Assembly: GCA_047974565.1 (NCBI GenBank)
Contig: JBKECN010000034.1
Location: 136,467 to 200,466, forward strand
Reading direction: 5' to 3'
Length of the DNA: 64,000 nucleotides
From: JBDIAG01 sp047974565
Lineage (GTDB): Bacteria > Actinomycetota > Actinomycetes > Actinomycetales > CAWJMD01
This document shows, one piece after another, positions 26,348 through 34,421 of this stretch. Below the pieces are notes generated by a model, which had not been told where the DNA came from, did not search any database, and saw only the letters and a list, made by a program, of their open reading frames with translations. Made by a program: the position numbers and the translations under genes. Position 1 is the stretch's first letter. The number at the start of each line of letters is the position of its first letter.

Positions 26348-27634
26348 ATGCCGAGCTCCGAGTCAGGCACGGGCGATCCCCGCGTCCGCGAACGGTCGGT
26401 GAACCGGGTGCACCAGCCGGGAGGCGAGCGACCTCGACCGCAGGTGGCCGAGTCGTGGCGGCGCGCCCAGGCCAGCGGCCTCGATCCGTCCGCCGACCCG
26501 AGCAACCAGCCGCTGCCGGAGTCCGAACGCGAGCATCGCCGGGCCACGTCCGGCTTGGAACCGCTGATCCCGGGACTGCGGGCGAACCTCGATCCGGTGC
26601 TGCGGATGGGGTACCTGCTGGTCATCACCGATCCGCAGGCCCGGGTGCTGTGGCGGTTCGGCGATCCGGGCTCGCGGCGGCGGGCCGACCAGTTGGGCTT
26701 CGTGTCGGGGGCGGACTGGTCCGAATCGAATGTGGGCACCAACGCCATCGGCACCACGGTGGTGCTCGGTGATCCCGTCCACATTCGCGGCCCGGAGCAT
26801 TTCGCCGACTCGCACGCGGCCTGGGGATGTGCGGCGGCTCCCCTGGTGGACCCGTGGACCGGGAAGGTGCTCGGCGTCATCGACGTCAGCGGCGCCAGCC
26901 GGCAACTCAACCCTGCGGCGATGGCCCTGGTGACGATGGCGGCGCAACTGGCCGGTCACGAACTCCTTGAGCGGCATCGTGGCCGGTTGGACCGGTTGCG
27001 CCAGCGTGCCGCGCCGCTGGTGGCCGCGCTTGGCGGGCAGGCCGTGGCGGTCGACCTGGCCGGTCACGTGGCAGCGGCCATCGGCCTGTCGGCTCCGGAT
27101 CGGGTACACCTGCCGACCGGCCTGGCCGCGGGCCCGGTGCGGCTGGCGGAACTGGGCGCCGGCCACGCCGAGCCCTTGCCCGGCGGCTGGCTGATCAGGA
27201 TCGATCCGGACGAGGCGTGCGAGGCCACCTCCGCCCTGGTGATCCTGGACGGCGTGCCGAGGCTTCTGGTGAACACCCCGGGCGGCCAGTGGACGCATGA
27301 CCTGACCCGTCGGCATGCGGAGATCCTGCTGGCGCTGGTGGCTGCCGGGCCCATCGGGCTGACCGGGCCCCAGCTGGGTGCGGCGGTGTTCGGTGAGGCG
27401 GCCCCGTTGGTGACGGTGCGGGCAGAGATCTCCCGGCTGCGTAAGGCCCTCGGCGCGGTCTTGCAGGCGCGTCCGTATCGGATCGCCGCCGGCGTCAGCG
27501 TGCAGGTGCGTCTGCCCGCCGACGGCTGGACGCTGCTCCCGGGCTCGACGGCGCCCGTGGTGAGCCGGATCCGCGAACTGCATCGTCCGGGCACGCAGGA
27601 CTGGACCAGGTGCCTGGAGGCGCTGGAGGAGTGA
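26348..27634 (+). CDS. GAF-domain transcriptional regulator (AcoR-like N-terminus)
   Basis: Regulator of 428 residues. The N-terminal part follows the AcoR pattern: RVRERSVNRVHQ, then VAESWRRAQASGLDP, then a GAF domain (GYLLVITDPQARVLWR, SNVGTNAIGT, FADSHAAWGCAAAPL). The sigma-54 AAA domain of true AcoR is absent. The C-terminal section carries a winged-helix-like segment (LTGPQLGAAVFGEA and VRAEISRLRKALG) resembling OmpR/SARP DNA-binding domains. The ATG at 26348 has GGGAG upstream. Divergent placement suggests it senses a small molecule and controls the monooxygenase. Confidence 0.83.
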   Translation: MPSSESGTGDPRVRERSVNRVHQPGGERPRPQVAESWRRAQASGLDPSADPSNQPLPESEREHRRATSGLEPLIPGLRANLDPVLRMGYLLVITDPQARVLWRFGDPGSRRRADQLGFVSGADWSESNVGTNAIGTTVVLGDPVHIRGPEHFADSHAAWGCAAAPLVDPWTGKVLGVIDVSGASRQLNPAAMALVTMAAQLAGHELLERHRGRLDRLRQRAAPLVAALGGQAVAVDLAGHVAAAIGLSAPDRVHLPTGLAAGPVRLAELGAGHAEPLPGGWLIRIDPDEACEATSALVILDGVPRLLVNTPGGQWTHDLTRRHAEILLALVAAGPIGLTGPQLGAAVFGEAAPLVTVRAEISRLRKALGAVLQARPYRIAAGVSVQVRLPADGWTLLPGSTAPVVSRIRELHRPGTQDWTRCLEALEE

Positions 27635-27649
27635 CGGGCCCATGCGGGG

Positions 27650-27837
27650 AACGAGCTGGGCAAGTGACGCGGGCAAGCGAACCGGGGAACGAGCTGGGCA
27701 AGTGACGCAGGCGAGCAACCCGGCGAACGAGCTGGGCAAAGTGACGCGGGAGCAACCCGGCGAACGAGCTGGGCAAGTGACACGGGCGAGCAACCCGGCG
27801 AACCAGCTGGGCAAGTGACACGGGCGAGCAACCCGGC
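27650..27837. repeat. Five tandem copies of a 37-38 bp repeat
   Basis: Units begin at 27650, 27687, 27725, 27762 and 27800, each opening with GAACGAGCTGGGCAAGTGAC and closing with a GAGCAACCCGGC-like half. There are no spacers between units, so this is a minisatellite and not a CRISPR array. It fills most of the 305-nt gap between the regulator and the PemK-like gene. Confidence 0.93.
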
Positions 27838-27939
27838 GAACACGCAACGCGGACGAGCGGTGCAGGCGAGGGTGCAGACGAGCGGGGCAGACGAGCGCGG
27901 GCGGACCAGCATTACCCAGCGCTCTGGGAGGATGCCTGC

Positions 27940-28665
27940 ATGCGGTGGGGCGAGTTCGTGCGACAAGTCAGGGATGCCGGCGTCGCGACGGCGCGGCAGG
28001 TCCAATCGGCCCGGGCGGTCCGGGCGCGCGGCATCGTCGATTCCGCGTCCACCGGCTCACCCGGTTCCGGGAGCCGGCCCTCGCCGGACGGGGCGCCACC
28101 CCGCCGGGAGCCTGCCGCCGTGCGGGGCCGGGTCGGCGCGGTGGCCAGGCGAACCCGCCGCTCGGTTGCCGGCGGCGCTCGCACCGCGGTTGCCCGAGTC
28201 ACCACTCGCCGTTCCCGTTCGCGGCCGATCACCCCACCCAATGACGGGCGGCCGCTGGCCTACCCGGGCGACTTCACCGGTGCAGTGGAGTTGCGGTATG
28301 CGCCGCGGCCGGATTCCCACGCCGACCCGGGGGAGGTCGTCTGGGCGTGGGTGCCCTTCGAGGAGGACCATCAGCGGGGCAAGGATCGGCCGGCGCTGGT
28401 CATCGCCAAGGAGAGCCAGTGGCTGCTGGCGCTGATGCTCACCAGCCGCGACCACGACCTGGACTCCCCCGCACAGACTCGCTCCGGACGCTCGTGGTTC
28501 GACATCGGTACCGGTGACTGGGACCCCCAACGTCGACCCAGCGAGGTGCGCACCGACCGGATCATCCGGCTCGACCCGGTGCGGGTGCGCCGGCAGGGAG
28601 GACGGGTGAGCCTGCGGGTCTTCGACGCCGTCGCCGCGGAGGTGCGCCGGGTCAACGGCTGGTAG
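27940..28665 (+). CDS. PemK/MazF-like toxin-fold protein with long basic N-terminus
   Basis: Protein of 241 residues. The last 125 residues match the PemK/MazF fold: DPGEVVWAWVPFEEDHQRGKDRPALVI, SRDHDLD, and TDRIIRLDPVRVRRQGGRV. The family is best known as mRNA interferases of toxin-antitoxin systems. Here the first 110 residues are an Arg/Pro/Ser-rich extension, and no antitoxin gene lies upstream, so it may act as a solitary or chromosomally tamed member. The ATG at 27940 is preceded by GGGAGG. The gene is flanked by tandem repeats on both sides. Confidence 0.8.
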   Translation: MRWGEFVRQVRDAGVATARQVQSARAVRARGIVDSASTGSPGSGSRPSPDGAPPRREPAAVRGRVGAVARRTRRSVAGGARTAVARVTTRRSRSRPITPPNDGRPLAYPGDFTGAVELRYAPRPDSHADPGEVVWAWVPFEEDHQRGKDRPALVIAKESQWLLALMLTSRDHDLDSPAQTRSGRSWFDIGTGDWDPQRRPSEVRTDRIIRLDPVRVRRQGGRVSLRVFDAVAAEVRRVNGW

Positions 28666-28725
28666 CCGACGATCGACTGGTTGCAGACGAGCGAAGGTTC
28701 GGCTCCTGGCGACACCATGTTCGGG

Positions 28726-29437
28726 GTCGACGCCCCACGCGCCCGGCAGGCCCCCGCTGCGCGGCTTGGCAAGTCGGAGGCAGAGCGTCGACGCCCCACG
28801 CGCCCCGCGGGCCCGCGGGCCGCGCCCACCCCCCAAGCGCCCCACCAGCCACGCGTACCACCCACGGACGCAGACACCCGGCATCCCACCGGCCGCCACC
28901 CCCGCGACCACGAACCCAGTGACCACTCTCGCGTCCCTGAGACACATTTACGTACACCGAACCGGAGCGGCGGGCACCACCCGCTCGCGGTGTAGACAAA
29001 CACGTCCCAGCCACACATTTGCGTACACCAGAACGAGGCGGGATCGACGCCCCACGCGCCCGGCAGGCCCGCGGGCCGCGCCAACCCCCCAAGCGCCCCA
29101 CCAGCCACGCGCACCACCCACGAACCCAGACCACCGGCATCCCACCGGACGCCACCCCCGCGACCACGAACCCAGTGAACACTTTCGCGTCCCTCAGACA
29201 CATTTACGTACACCGAACCGGAGCGGCGGGCACCACCCGCTCCCGGTGTACACAAACACGTCCCAGCCACACATTTGCGTACACCAGAACGCGGCGGGGT
29301 CGACGCCCCACGCGCCCGGCAGGCCCGCGGACCGCGCCAACCCCCCAAGCGCCCCACCAGCCACACGTACCACCCACGAACGCAGACCACCGGCATCCCA
29401 CCGGACGCCACCCCGCGACCACGAACCCGGTGAACAC
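28726..29437. repeat. 256-bp tandem repeats (two full copies plus partial copies) with nested hairpin
   Basis: Full units start at 28787 and 29043, a truncated unit at 29299, and a short partial unit at 28726, all opening with a TCGACGCCCCACGCGCC block. Each full unit has two related motifs, ACACATTTACGTACACC and ACACATTTGCGTACACC. Between them is a nested hairpin: GTACACCG with CGGTGTAC outside, GAGCGG with CCGCTC inside (29208-29251 in the second unit). A period of 256 is not a multiple of three, so the repetitive reading frames across the array are unlikely to be real genes. The array occupies the whole 0.8-kb gap between the PemK-like gene and the next gene. Confidence 0.92.
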
Positions 29438-29463
29438 GGCGGTGTGCGGCTATGGGCGTCCGG

Positions 29464-29904
29464 TCAGCGGGGCTCGCAGATGACCACCGGGATGTCGCGG
29501 GAGGTACGCCGTTGGTACCCGGCGTAGCCACGGTAGGCGGCCACGATCCGAGGCCACAGTTCGCCCTTCTGCTCGGCGCTGGCGGGGCGCGCCAGCATCG
29601 GCCGGGTCACCCCGTCCAGGGTCAACTCCACGTCGGGATTGGCGAGCAGGTTGCGGTACCAGTCCGGGTCCCGGTCGTCCCCTCCTTTGGAGGCCACGAG
29701 CACCACGGTGTTGCCGTCGATGACCGGCGCGGTGAGCATGGTCGAACGGCGCTTGCCCGACGTGCGGCCGATCGTGTGCAACTCGACGACGGGCATCGGC
29801 CCGAGTCGACCACCGAGCCGGCCCCCGGAAAGAGCCAGCACGCTCTTGTGGAGGACATTGACGACCCGGTGCATTCGGTCTATGACGAAGTCGCGCACCT
29901 GCAT
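29464..29904 (-). CDS. Deazaflavin-dependent nitroreductase-family protein (DDN-like)
   Basis: Split-barrel flavin/deazaflavin oxidoreductase of about 146 residues. The family signature PVVELHTIGRTSGKRRSTML is followed by VVLVASKGGDDRDPDWYRNL and VELTLDG, matching the mycobacterial DDN group that uses coenzyme F420. It probably reduces quinones or other electrophiles in the cytoplasm. The start is not certain: the ATG at 29904 has only a weak ribosome site. It is divergent from rpsT across 223 nt. Confidence 0.87.
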   Translation of the reverse strand: MQVRDFVIDRMHRVVNVLHKSVLALSGGRLGGRLGPMPVVELHTIGRTSGKRRSTMLTAPVIDGNTVVLVASKGGDDRDPDWYRNLLANPDVELTLDGVTRPMLARPASAEQKGELWPRIVAAYRGYAGYQRRTSRDIPVVICEPR

Positions 29905-30127
29905 CCGCACACCGTATCCGGGCGGATCGCCCGTCGAGGACGACGCCCCTGCGCGCCGGCGGTGGACACGCATCCGGCTGCCTGCTGGTAGCCTTGTGTG
30001 TTGCGTGTCCGCGTGGTCGTGCGGGCGCCATCTTTTGTGTGACCCACGATGCAGTGTCCCCACCCTGCGCGCGGGCCGCCAGCCCTCACCGACCAGTGAC
30101 CCGAAAGACCGACGAGAAAGCAGACCT

Positions 30128-30391
30128 GTGGCGAACATCAAGTCCCAGATCAAGCGCAACAAGACCAACGAGAAGGCTCGGCTGCGCAACAAGGCCGTCA
30201 AGTCCGAACTCAAGACGGCCGTCCGCTCGTTCCGAGACGCCGTCAAGGGCGGCGATGCCGACGCCACCAGCAAGGCGCTGGCGAACGCCTCTCGCAAGCT
30301 GGACAAGGCCGTGAGCAAGGGCGTCATCCACAAGAACCAGGCGGCCAACCGCAAGTCGGCGATGGCCAAGGCGGCTGCCAACGCCTCCTGA
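30128..30391 (+). CDS. rpsT: 30S ribosomal protein S20
   Basis: Primary 16S rRNA-binding protein of the 30S subunit, 87 residues, full length. It has the basic S20 sequence ANIKSQIKRNKTNEKARLRN at the N-terminus and GVIHKNQAANRKSAMAK at the C-terminus. It starts with GTG at 30128; a longer upstream open frame exists but carries no family similarity. A strong terminator lies 27 nt downstream, so it is monocistronic. Usually rpsT lies next to lepA; here it is 6 kb away because of inserted DNA. Confidence 0.97.
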   Translation: MANIKSQIKRNKTNEKARLRNKAVKSELKTAVRSFRDAVKGGDADATSKALANASRKLDKAVSKGVIHKNQAANRKSAMAKAAANAS

Positions 30392-30418
30392 GTCTCGTAT
30401 CGAGCTGAGTGTCGTATC

Positions 30419-30449
30419 GAGCCCGCCCGGTGTCGAACCGGGCGGGCTC
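30419..30449 (+). terminator. rpsT terminator hairpin
   Basis: A perfect 13-bp stem (GAGCCCGCCCGGT with ACCGGGCGGGCTC) and a 5-nt loop, 27 nt after the rpsT stop. There is little T run after it, as is common in actinobacteria. Confidence 0.88.
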
Positions 30450-30755
30450 GTGCGTATCCGGGCGCACGACCTCAGGCGGTTGGGGAGTGACCCTGGCGTG
30501 GTGACCGGCGATCTCCCGGTGGGAGACCACACCGCCATGGTGCGTTGGTCGGCCTGCAAGCTCGGCACGGCCCTGGGCGGGCTCGGTCAGCGGGCACGGT
30601 CGGCGGGCTCGGCACGGCCGGGCGGGTTCATCCGGCGGGCGATGAAGCCAAGGCAGGTGCAGATGACGGGTTGCCACTTCGGTGACCAGTGACTCACTTC
30701 TGACCCCAGTGAGCAGCATCCGGCGGCGAATCGGAACCCGGCGGGCAATCGCATC
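30450..30755. other. Intergenic region between rpsT terminator and secreted protein gene
   Basis: About 300 nt with no supportable gene. A weak inverted repeat (CTCACT with AGTGAG) occurs near 30691-30714. The region leads into the conserved leader of the downstream gene. Confidence 0.45.
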
Positions 30756-30814
30756 GCGATGTACGGTTGAACACCCCGTTCACGCGTCCTGGCTCACTGA
30801 CGAGGCGGTTGAAG
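30756..30814 (+). promoter_or_regulatory. Conserved leader A, shared with paralogue B
   Basis: The roughly 60 nt before this gene align without gaps to those before its paralogue at 40713. Shared blocks are CGATG followed by a TACGGT/TAGGTT hexamer, then AACA, CCG, CTCACG/TTCACG and AGGCGGTTG. The TACGGT at 30762 lies exactly 53 nt before the start codon, as TAGGTT does in the other copy. It is probably a promoter -10 plus ribosome-binding leader. Confidence 0.6.
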
Positions 30815-31978
30815 ATGAGTTCGCTCCCACGGCGGGTCCTGGCGTGCGGTGGCCTGCTGGCGCTGCTGCTCGGGCTCGGCGCAACCTCAACCCAGGCTGC
30901 CCAGAGCAGGCCTGCACCCGCCCGAACCGGGACCATCCTCGTCGAGCCGTGGAGCGAAGGCACGCTCCCCGGCCAGCCACCTGTCATCACCGTCTTCGCC
31001 AGCTGCGTCCGCTGGGCCGCCCCCGGTGTCACCGAGGCAGTCTTCGGCTACGAGAGCAGCGCGGATCGATCGATCCTGGTGGACCTCGGGCCGCTCAACG
31101 ACGTCCACGTCACGCCACGACGCACTCTCGGCTCCCACCCGCCGTCCGCCCAAGGCCCGTCCACTGACAGCCAGGCCACTACCATCGAACCCCCCGGTGG
31201 TGAGGCGGTCGCGACCCCGCTGAGCGATCCAGCCACTCAGGCCCGACACAAGCGATCCAGGCCGCCCACGTCTCAGCCGGTCCAGTCGCAGCCCACCCTG
31301 ATCCTGCCCGACCGGCGTGAACCGTATGTCTTCGCCATCCGATATCCGACTGGGCTCGGCGCGGCCTGGCAGATCGCCAGCCCTTCGCCGGCAGGCCTCG
31401 ACGCGAGTCCCGACTGGCGAGTGACCGCCACCACCAGACGAGCCCCCCGATGCGGCTCAGATGTCCCTGATCACTTCTCGGTCGTGCAGTCTGCCGGCGT
31501 CTTCGGCTTGGAGAAACGCAACGAGGTATGGCAAACCGACACCGCCATCCCCCACCTGACGGGATACGACATCGGCATCGCCGGCGCCGACGATGACGCG
31601 ATCGCTTGCAGCCCGGGCGGTGTGCCCATGCCGAGCACCCGGTGGTTCGCCTGGCCGGCCTCTGACGTCAATCTGCTGCCGCTGAACGATCCGGACGCCC
31701 GTGACGTCGTGATCGAAGGGCGGGCCTTCCAGATGAGTACCGTGGACGCTCGCCCGGTCGCCGACGTGACCCAGCCCACCGGCTGGACGGGGCCGTACGT
31801 CGATGTGATCGGCCGGTGCGCCTTCGCGGACGGAGCCACGGCCACCAGCCTCCCCTTCTGGGTCGACTCCACCACCAACTGGGATTTCCAGCCCATGTTC
31901 GACGATCCGAGCGATCCCACCGCCGTCACCTGGATCAGGGTGCTGGCGGTCTCCCCCGGAGGGGTCAGAATTCGGTGA
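30815..31978 (+). CDS. Secreted protein of unknown family (paralogue A)
   Basis: Unrecognised exported protein of 387 residues. The N-terminus is a signal peptide (SSLPRRVLACGGLLALLLGL, likely cleavage after TQA near residue 28). Conserved blocks are ITVFASCVRWAAPG, TEAVFGYES, QPTLILPDRREPYVFAIRYP, SPDWRVTATT, ACSPGGVPMPSTRWFAWP, ATSLPFW and the C-terminal SPGGVRIR. A Ser/Thr/Pro-rich variable segment lies at about 105-155. Cysteines in ASCVR, APRCG, IACSPGG and GRCAF could form disulphides. A close relative is encoded at 40713-41900. This copy is not coupled to a cyclase gene and is convergent with holA. Function unknown. Confidence 0.85.
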   Translation: MSSLPRRVLACGGLLALLLGLGATSTQAAQSRPAPARTGTILVEPWSEGTLPGQPPVITVFASCVRWAAPGVTEAVFGYESSADRSILVDLGPLNDVHVTPRRTLGSHPPSAQGPSTDSQATTIEPPGGEAVATPLSDPATQARHKRSRPPTSQPVQSQPTLILPDRREPYVFAIRYPTGLGAAWQIASPSPAGLDASPDWRVTATTRRAPRCGSDVPDHFSVVQSAGVFGLEKRNEVWQTDTAIPHLTGYDIGIAGADDDAIACSPGGVPMPSTRWFAWPASDVNLLPLNDPDARDVVIEGRAFQMSTVDARPVADVTQPTGWTGPYVDVIGRCAFADGATATSLPFWVDSTTNWDFQPMFDDPSDPTAVTWIRVLAVSPGGVRIR

Positions 31979-32135
31979 CCGCGGGGTGCGCCCGCTGCGG
32001 TCCGACGCGGCCATCACAGTGCCGCGCGGGTGGGGTCCAGGGCAGTGTCGCGAAGTCGATGCCGGCGCAGCGGCTCGGTTTCTCCCCGCCACCCGAAGCA
32101 TGTCTGCCGCGAGCGGCTTACTCAGACCTGTCGGG

Positions 32136-33158
32136 CTATCCACCGCAAGCGGTGACCACGAGCCGCTCCATCGTGTAGACGGGGTCTGCGGTCCGGCCGT
32201 AAATGGTGTCGGCGATCTCCACCCCTCCTTTGAGTGCTACGTCGGCAGCGGCCACGTCGATGATCGCTGCGGCCAGATCGTCGGGCGGCCAGTTCCGTAG
32301 GTGCCGCCGGGCCTGGTCGACCATCCATGGGGCCATCCCGAGTTCCTTGGCGACTTGCCCACCGGCGCCAGTGGCGACCGAGACCTTCGCGAGTTGGCGT
32401 AGTTTCACCGCGATGGCGGCCAGCATCGGGATGGGATCGACCCCGGAGTCGAGGGCACGACGCACGGTGAGCAGGGCCCGCCCGGCGTCCCGGGCGACGA
32501 CTGCGTCGGCCACCTCGAACCCGGACGCCTCGGCGCGGCCACCGTAGTACCGCTGCACGTCGGCGATGTCGATGTCGGTGTCGATGTCGCTCATCAGCTG
32601 GGCGCAGGAGGCGGCGAGTTCGCGAAGGTCGGAGCCGAAGGCGTCGACGAGCAGTTGGGCCGCCGGGGAGGAGATGGTGCGCCGGGCGTCGGCGAACTCC
32701 TGCCCGACGAAGGAGAGCAGTTCGTTATCGCGTTTGATCGCGGGGCAGTCCACCCACACCACGTCCGGGACGGTCTTGGCCCGGTCTACCAGCTTCTTGG
32801 CCCGCACTCCCCCGCCGTGGCACAGCACGAGGACGACGTCGGGCTGGGGGTCGTCCAGGTAGGCCAGTACTTCGGTGACCGCAAGGTCGTTGGCCTCGGC
32901 GAGCCCGACGACGGTCACCATCCGGTGCTCCTCGAAGAGGGAGGGACTGGCCAGGCGAGCCAGAGTGCCGGGCTGGTAGCTGGCGGCCTCGACGCGGGTG
33001 GCCTCGACCTGCTCGTGTGCCTGACGCGCCTGGGTCTGCACGCGTGCCGCGGCCCGGTCGACGAGCAGGCTCTCGGGGCCCGTGACGAGCACCACCGGGG
33101 CTGGGCGTGCCTGCTTCCAGGTGAGGGCCTTGCCGGTGGAGCGTTTGGCTGGAGGCAT
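32136..33158 (-). CDS. holA: DNA polymerase III subunit delta
   Basis: Clamp-loader delta subunit that opens the beta sliding clamp, 340 residues, the usual length. The N-terminal P-loop-like fold lacks a functional Walker motif, as expected for delta (VVLVTGPESLLVDRAA). Further markers are TVVGLAEANDLAVTEVLAYL, VLVLCHGGGVRAKKLVD and, in the C-terminal collar domain, LRQLAKVS and KELGMAPWMVDQARR. The ATG at 33158 fits the family start; the open frame goes on upstream. It belongs to the comEA-comEC-holA-rpsT backbone, separated here from comEC by about 3 kb of accessory DNA. Confidence 0.95.
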   Translation of the reverse strand: MPPAKRSTGKALTWKQARPAPVVLVTGPESLLVDRAAARVQTQARQAHEQVEATRVEAASYQPGTLARLASPSLFEEHRMVTVVGLAEANDLAVTEVLAYLDDPQPDVVLVLCHGGGVRAKKLVDRAKTVPDVVWVDCPAIKRDNELLSFVGQEFADARRTISSPAAQLLVDAFGSDLRELAASCAQLMSDIDTDIDIADVQRYYGGRAEASGFEVADAVVARDAGRALLTVRRALDSGVDPIPMLAAIAVKLRQLAKVSVATGAGGQVAKELGMAPWMVDQARRHLRNWPPDDLAAAIIDVAAADVALKGGVEIADTIYGRTADPVYTMERLVVTACGG

Positions 33159-33388
33159 GGTCGAAACCCTAACCGGACCTGCCGACACCTGCGCCGTGCG
33201 CAGGGGCGTGCGGTGTTGCGGACCTCGGCCGCTTGAACCTGGCCCCGGGGCACGTCCGGCACGCCCGTGAGCGGATAGGGGGGTACAGATGTGGACTCCC
33301 TGCAAGGTGCAATCCCGGCTAGCGTCGATCACGTCGACACGCGCGACCCAGGCCAGACCCTTAGCACCGATCCGCCGCAGGAGATGCA

Positions 33389-33826
33389 TTGACCAACACC
33401 GACTTCGACCAGATCTTCCCCCTCGGGGTGAAGAACGACGCGTTCGCCCAGTACTTCATCGGACAGAGCTATCTGGCGCCGCTTAGCACCGAGGGAAATG
33501 TCGCGGTGAGCAATGTGAGCTTCGAGCCCGGCTGCCGCAACAACTGGCATATCCACCACGGCACCGCGGGCGGCGGCGACCAGATCCTGCTGTGCACGGC
33601 CGGCAGCGGCTGGTACCAGGCCGCCGGCACCGACCCGGTCAGCCTGGTGCCGGGATCGGTGATCCGGGTACCGGCAGGCACCAAGCATTGGCACGGCGCG
33701 AAAGCGGACTCGTGGTTCTCCCACATCGCCTTCATCACGCCGGGCGAAGGCGTCAGCAACGAATGGCTCGAACCCGTCACCGACGAGGTGTACCAGCAGT
33801 TGCCCACGGACGATGCGAACGGATGA
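33389..33826 (+). CDS. Cupin-domain protein
   Basis: Small cupin, 145 residues, a beta-barrel metalloprotein. Cupin motif 1 is seen in the segment ending WHIHHGT with a downstream GGGDQILLC, and motif 2 in PGSVIRVPAGTKHWHGA, giving a likely metal set of three His. Such cupins next to carboxymuconolactone-decarboxylase-like genes are often annotated as quercetinase- or peroxidase-like accessory proteins. The start is TTG at 33389, with GCAGGAG five nt upstream; the ATG at 33384 hits a stop at once. The CMD gene follows 101 nt downstream. Confidence 0.87.
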   Translation: MTNTDFDQIFPLGVKNDAFAQYFIGQSYLAPLSTEGNVAVSNVSFEPGCRNNWHIHHGTAGGGDQILLCTAGSGWYQAAGTDPVSLVPGSVIRVPAGTKHWHGAKADSWFSHIAFITPGEGVSNEWLEPVTDEVYQQLPTDDANG

Positions 33827-33927
33827 CCGTGCCGCACGTCCCCTCATCTGGAACGCACTGCCCCAGGTCGGGGTGCCCAGACGCGCTGTTCCGCGCGAGC
33901 AACCACATCTTGTGAGGAGAAGTAGTA

Positions 33928-34251
33928 GTGGCTGAGAAAGTGACCGCCGGCCGGGACGCCCTGGGCGAGTTCGCGCCGACATTTGCCGGGTTCAACGACG
34001 ACGTGCTCTTCGGACAGGTCTGGTCCCGCGAGGAGGAGTTGTCCCCGCGCATCCGCAGCATCGTCACGGTGACCGCGCTGATGTCCAGCGGGGTCCTCGA
34101 CGGCTCGCTGCAGCATCACATCGGGTTCGCCAAGGCCAACGGAGTGACAGCGCAGGAGATGGCTGAAGTGCTCACGCACGCAGCCTTCTACGCCGGCTGG
34201 CCCAAGGCCTGGGCGGCGTTCCGGCTGGCCAAGGAGATCTATCAGGACTGA
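33928..34251 (+). CDS. Carboxymuconolactone decarboxylase (CMD) family protein
   Basis: All-helical CMD/AhpD-fold protein of 107 residues. Typical blocks are LSPRIRSIVTVTALMSSG, LQHHIGFAKANGVT and EMAEVLTHAAFYAGWPKAW. The AhpD catalytic CxxC pair is absent, so peroxidase activity of that type is unlikely. GTG start at 33928 behind GAGGAG. It appears paired with the cupin gene upstream. The first copy of a dispersed hairpin repeat lies just after its stop codon. Confidence 0.9.
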   Translation: MAEKVTAGRDALGEFAPTFAGFNDDVLFGQVWSREEELSPRIRSIVTVTALMSSGVLDGSLQHHIGFAKANGVTAQEMAEVLTHAAFYAGWPKAWAAFRLAKEIYQD

Positions 34252-34282
34252 GGGGTGGGTGCCGGCCGCCGGCCGCAACAAC

Positions 34283-34322
34283 GGCATGCCAACCTCGTCG
34301 CATGTGCCGACTTCGGCATGCC
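34283..34322. repeat. Dispersed hairpin repeat, copy 1
   Basis: GGCATGCCAA and TCGGCATGCC form an almost perfect inverted repeat around a 20-nt loop (CCTCGTCGCATGTGCCGACT). The similarity to the other two copies (34878, 35998) extends to the flanks, about 60 bp in total. Confidence 0.85.
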
Positions 34323-34421
34323 GGAACCCGCGGGTCCCCGGGATAGCGGCAGTGCACCATCAGCGTCGTTTGCTCGTTCGCCAGACAAGGTGGGGCAGGA
34401 CGCCTGCTCGGGGAAGCGAAC

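Noticed and set aside
27650..27837. Possible CRISPR array
   Set aside because: Units are contiguous with no variable spacers and no cas genes were seen.
26363..27847. 494-codon minus-strand frame
   Set aside because: Antisense to the GAF regulator; its N-terminal part is only the translated 38-bp repeat.
28371..29531. Repetitive minus-strand frames across the 256-bp repeats
   Set aside because: The period is not a multiple of three, so each unit is read in a new frame, and they overlap the PemK-like gene; composition follows the DNA repeat.
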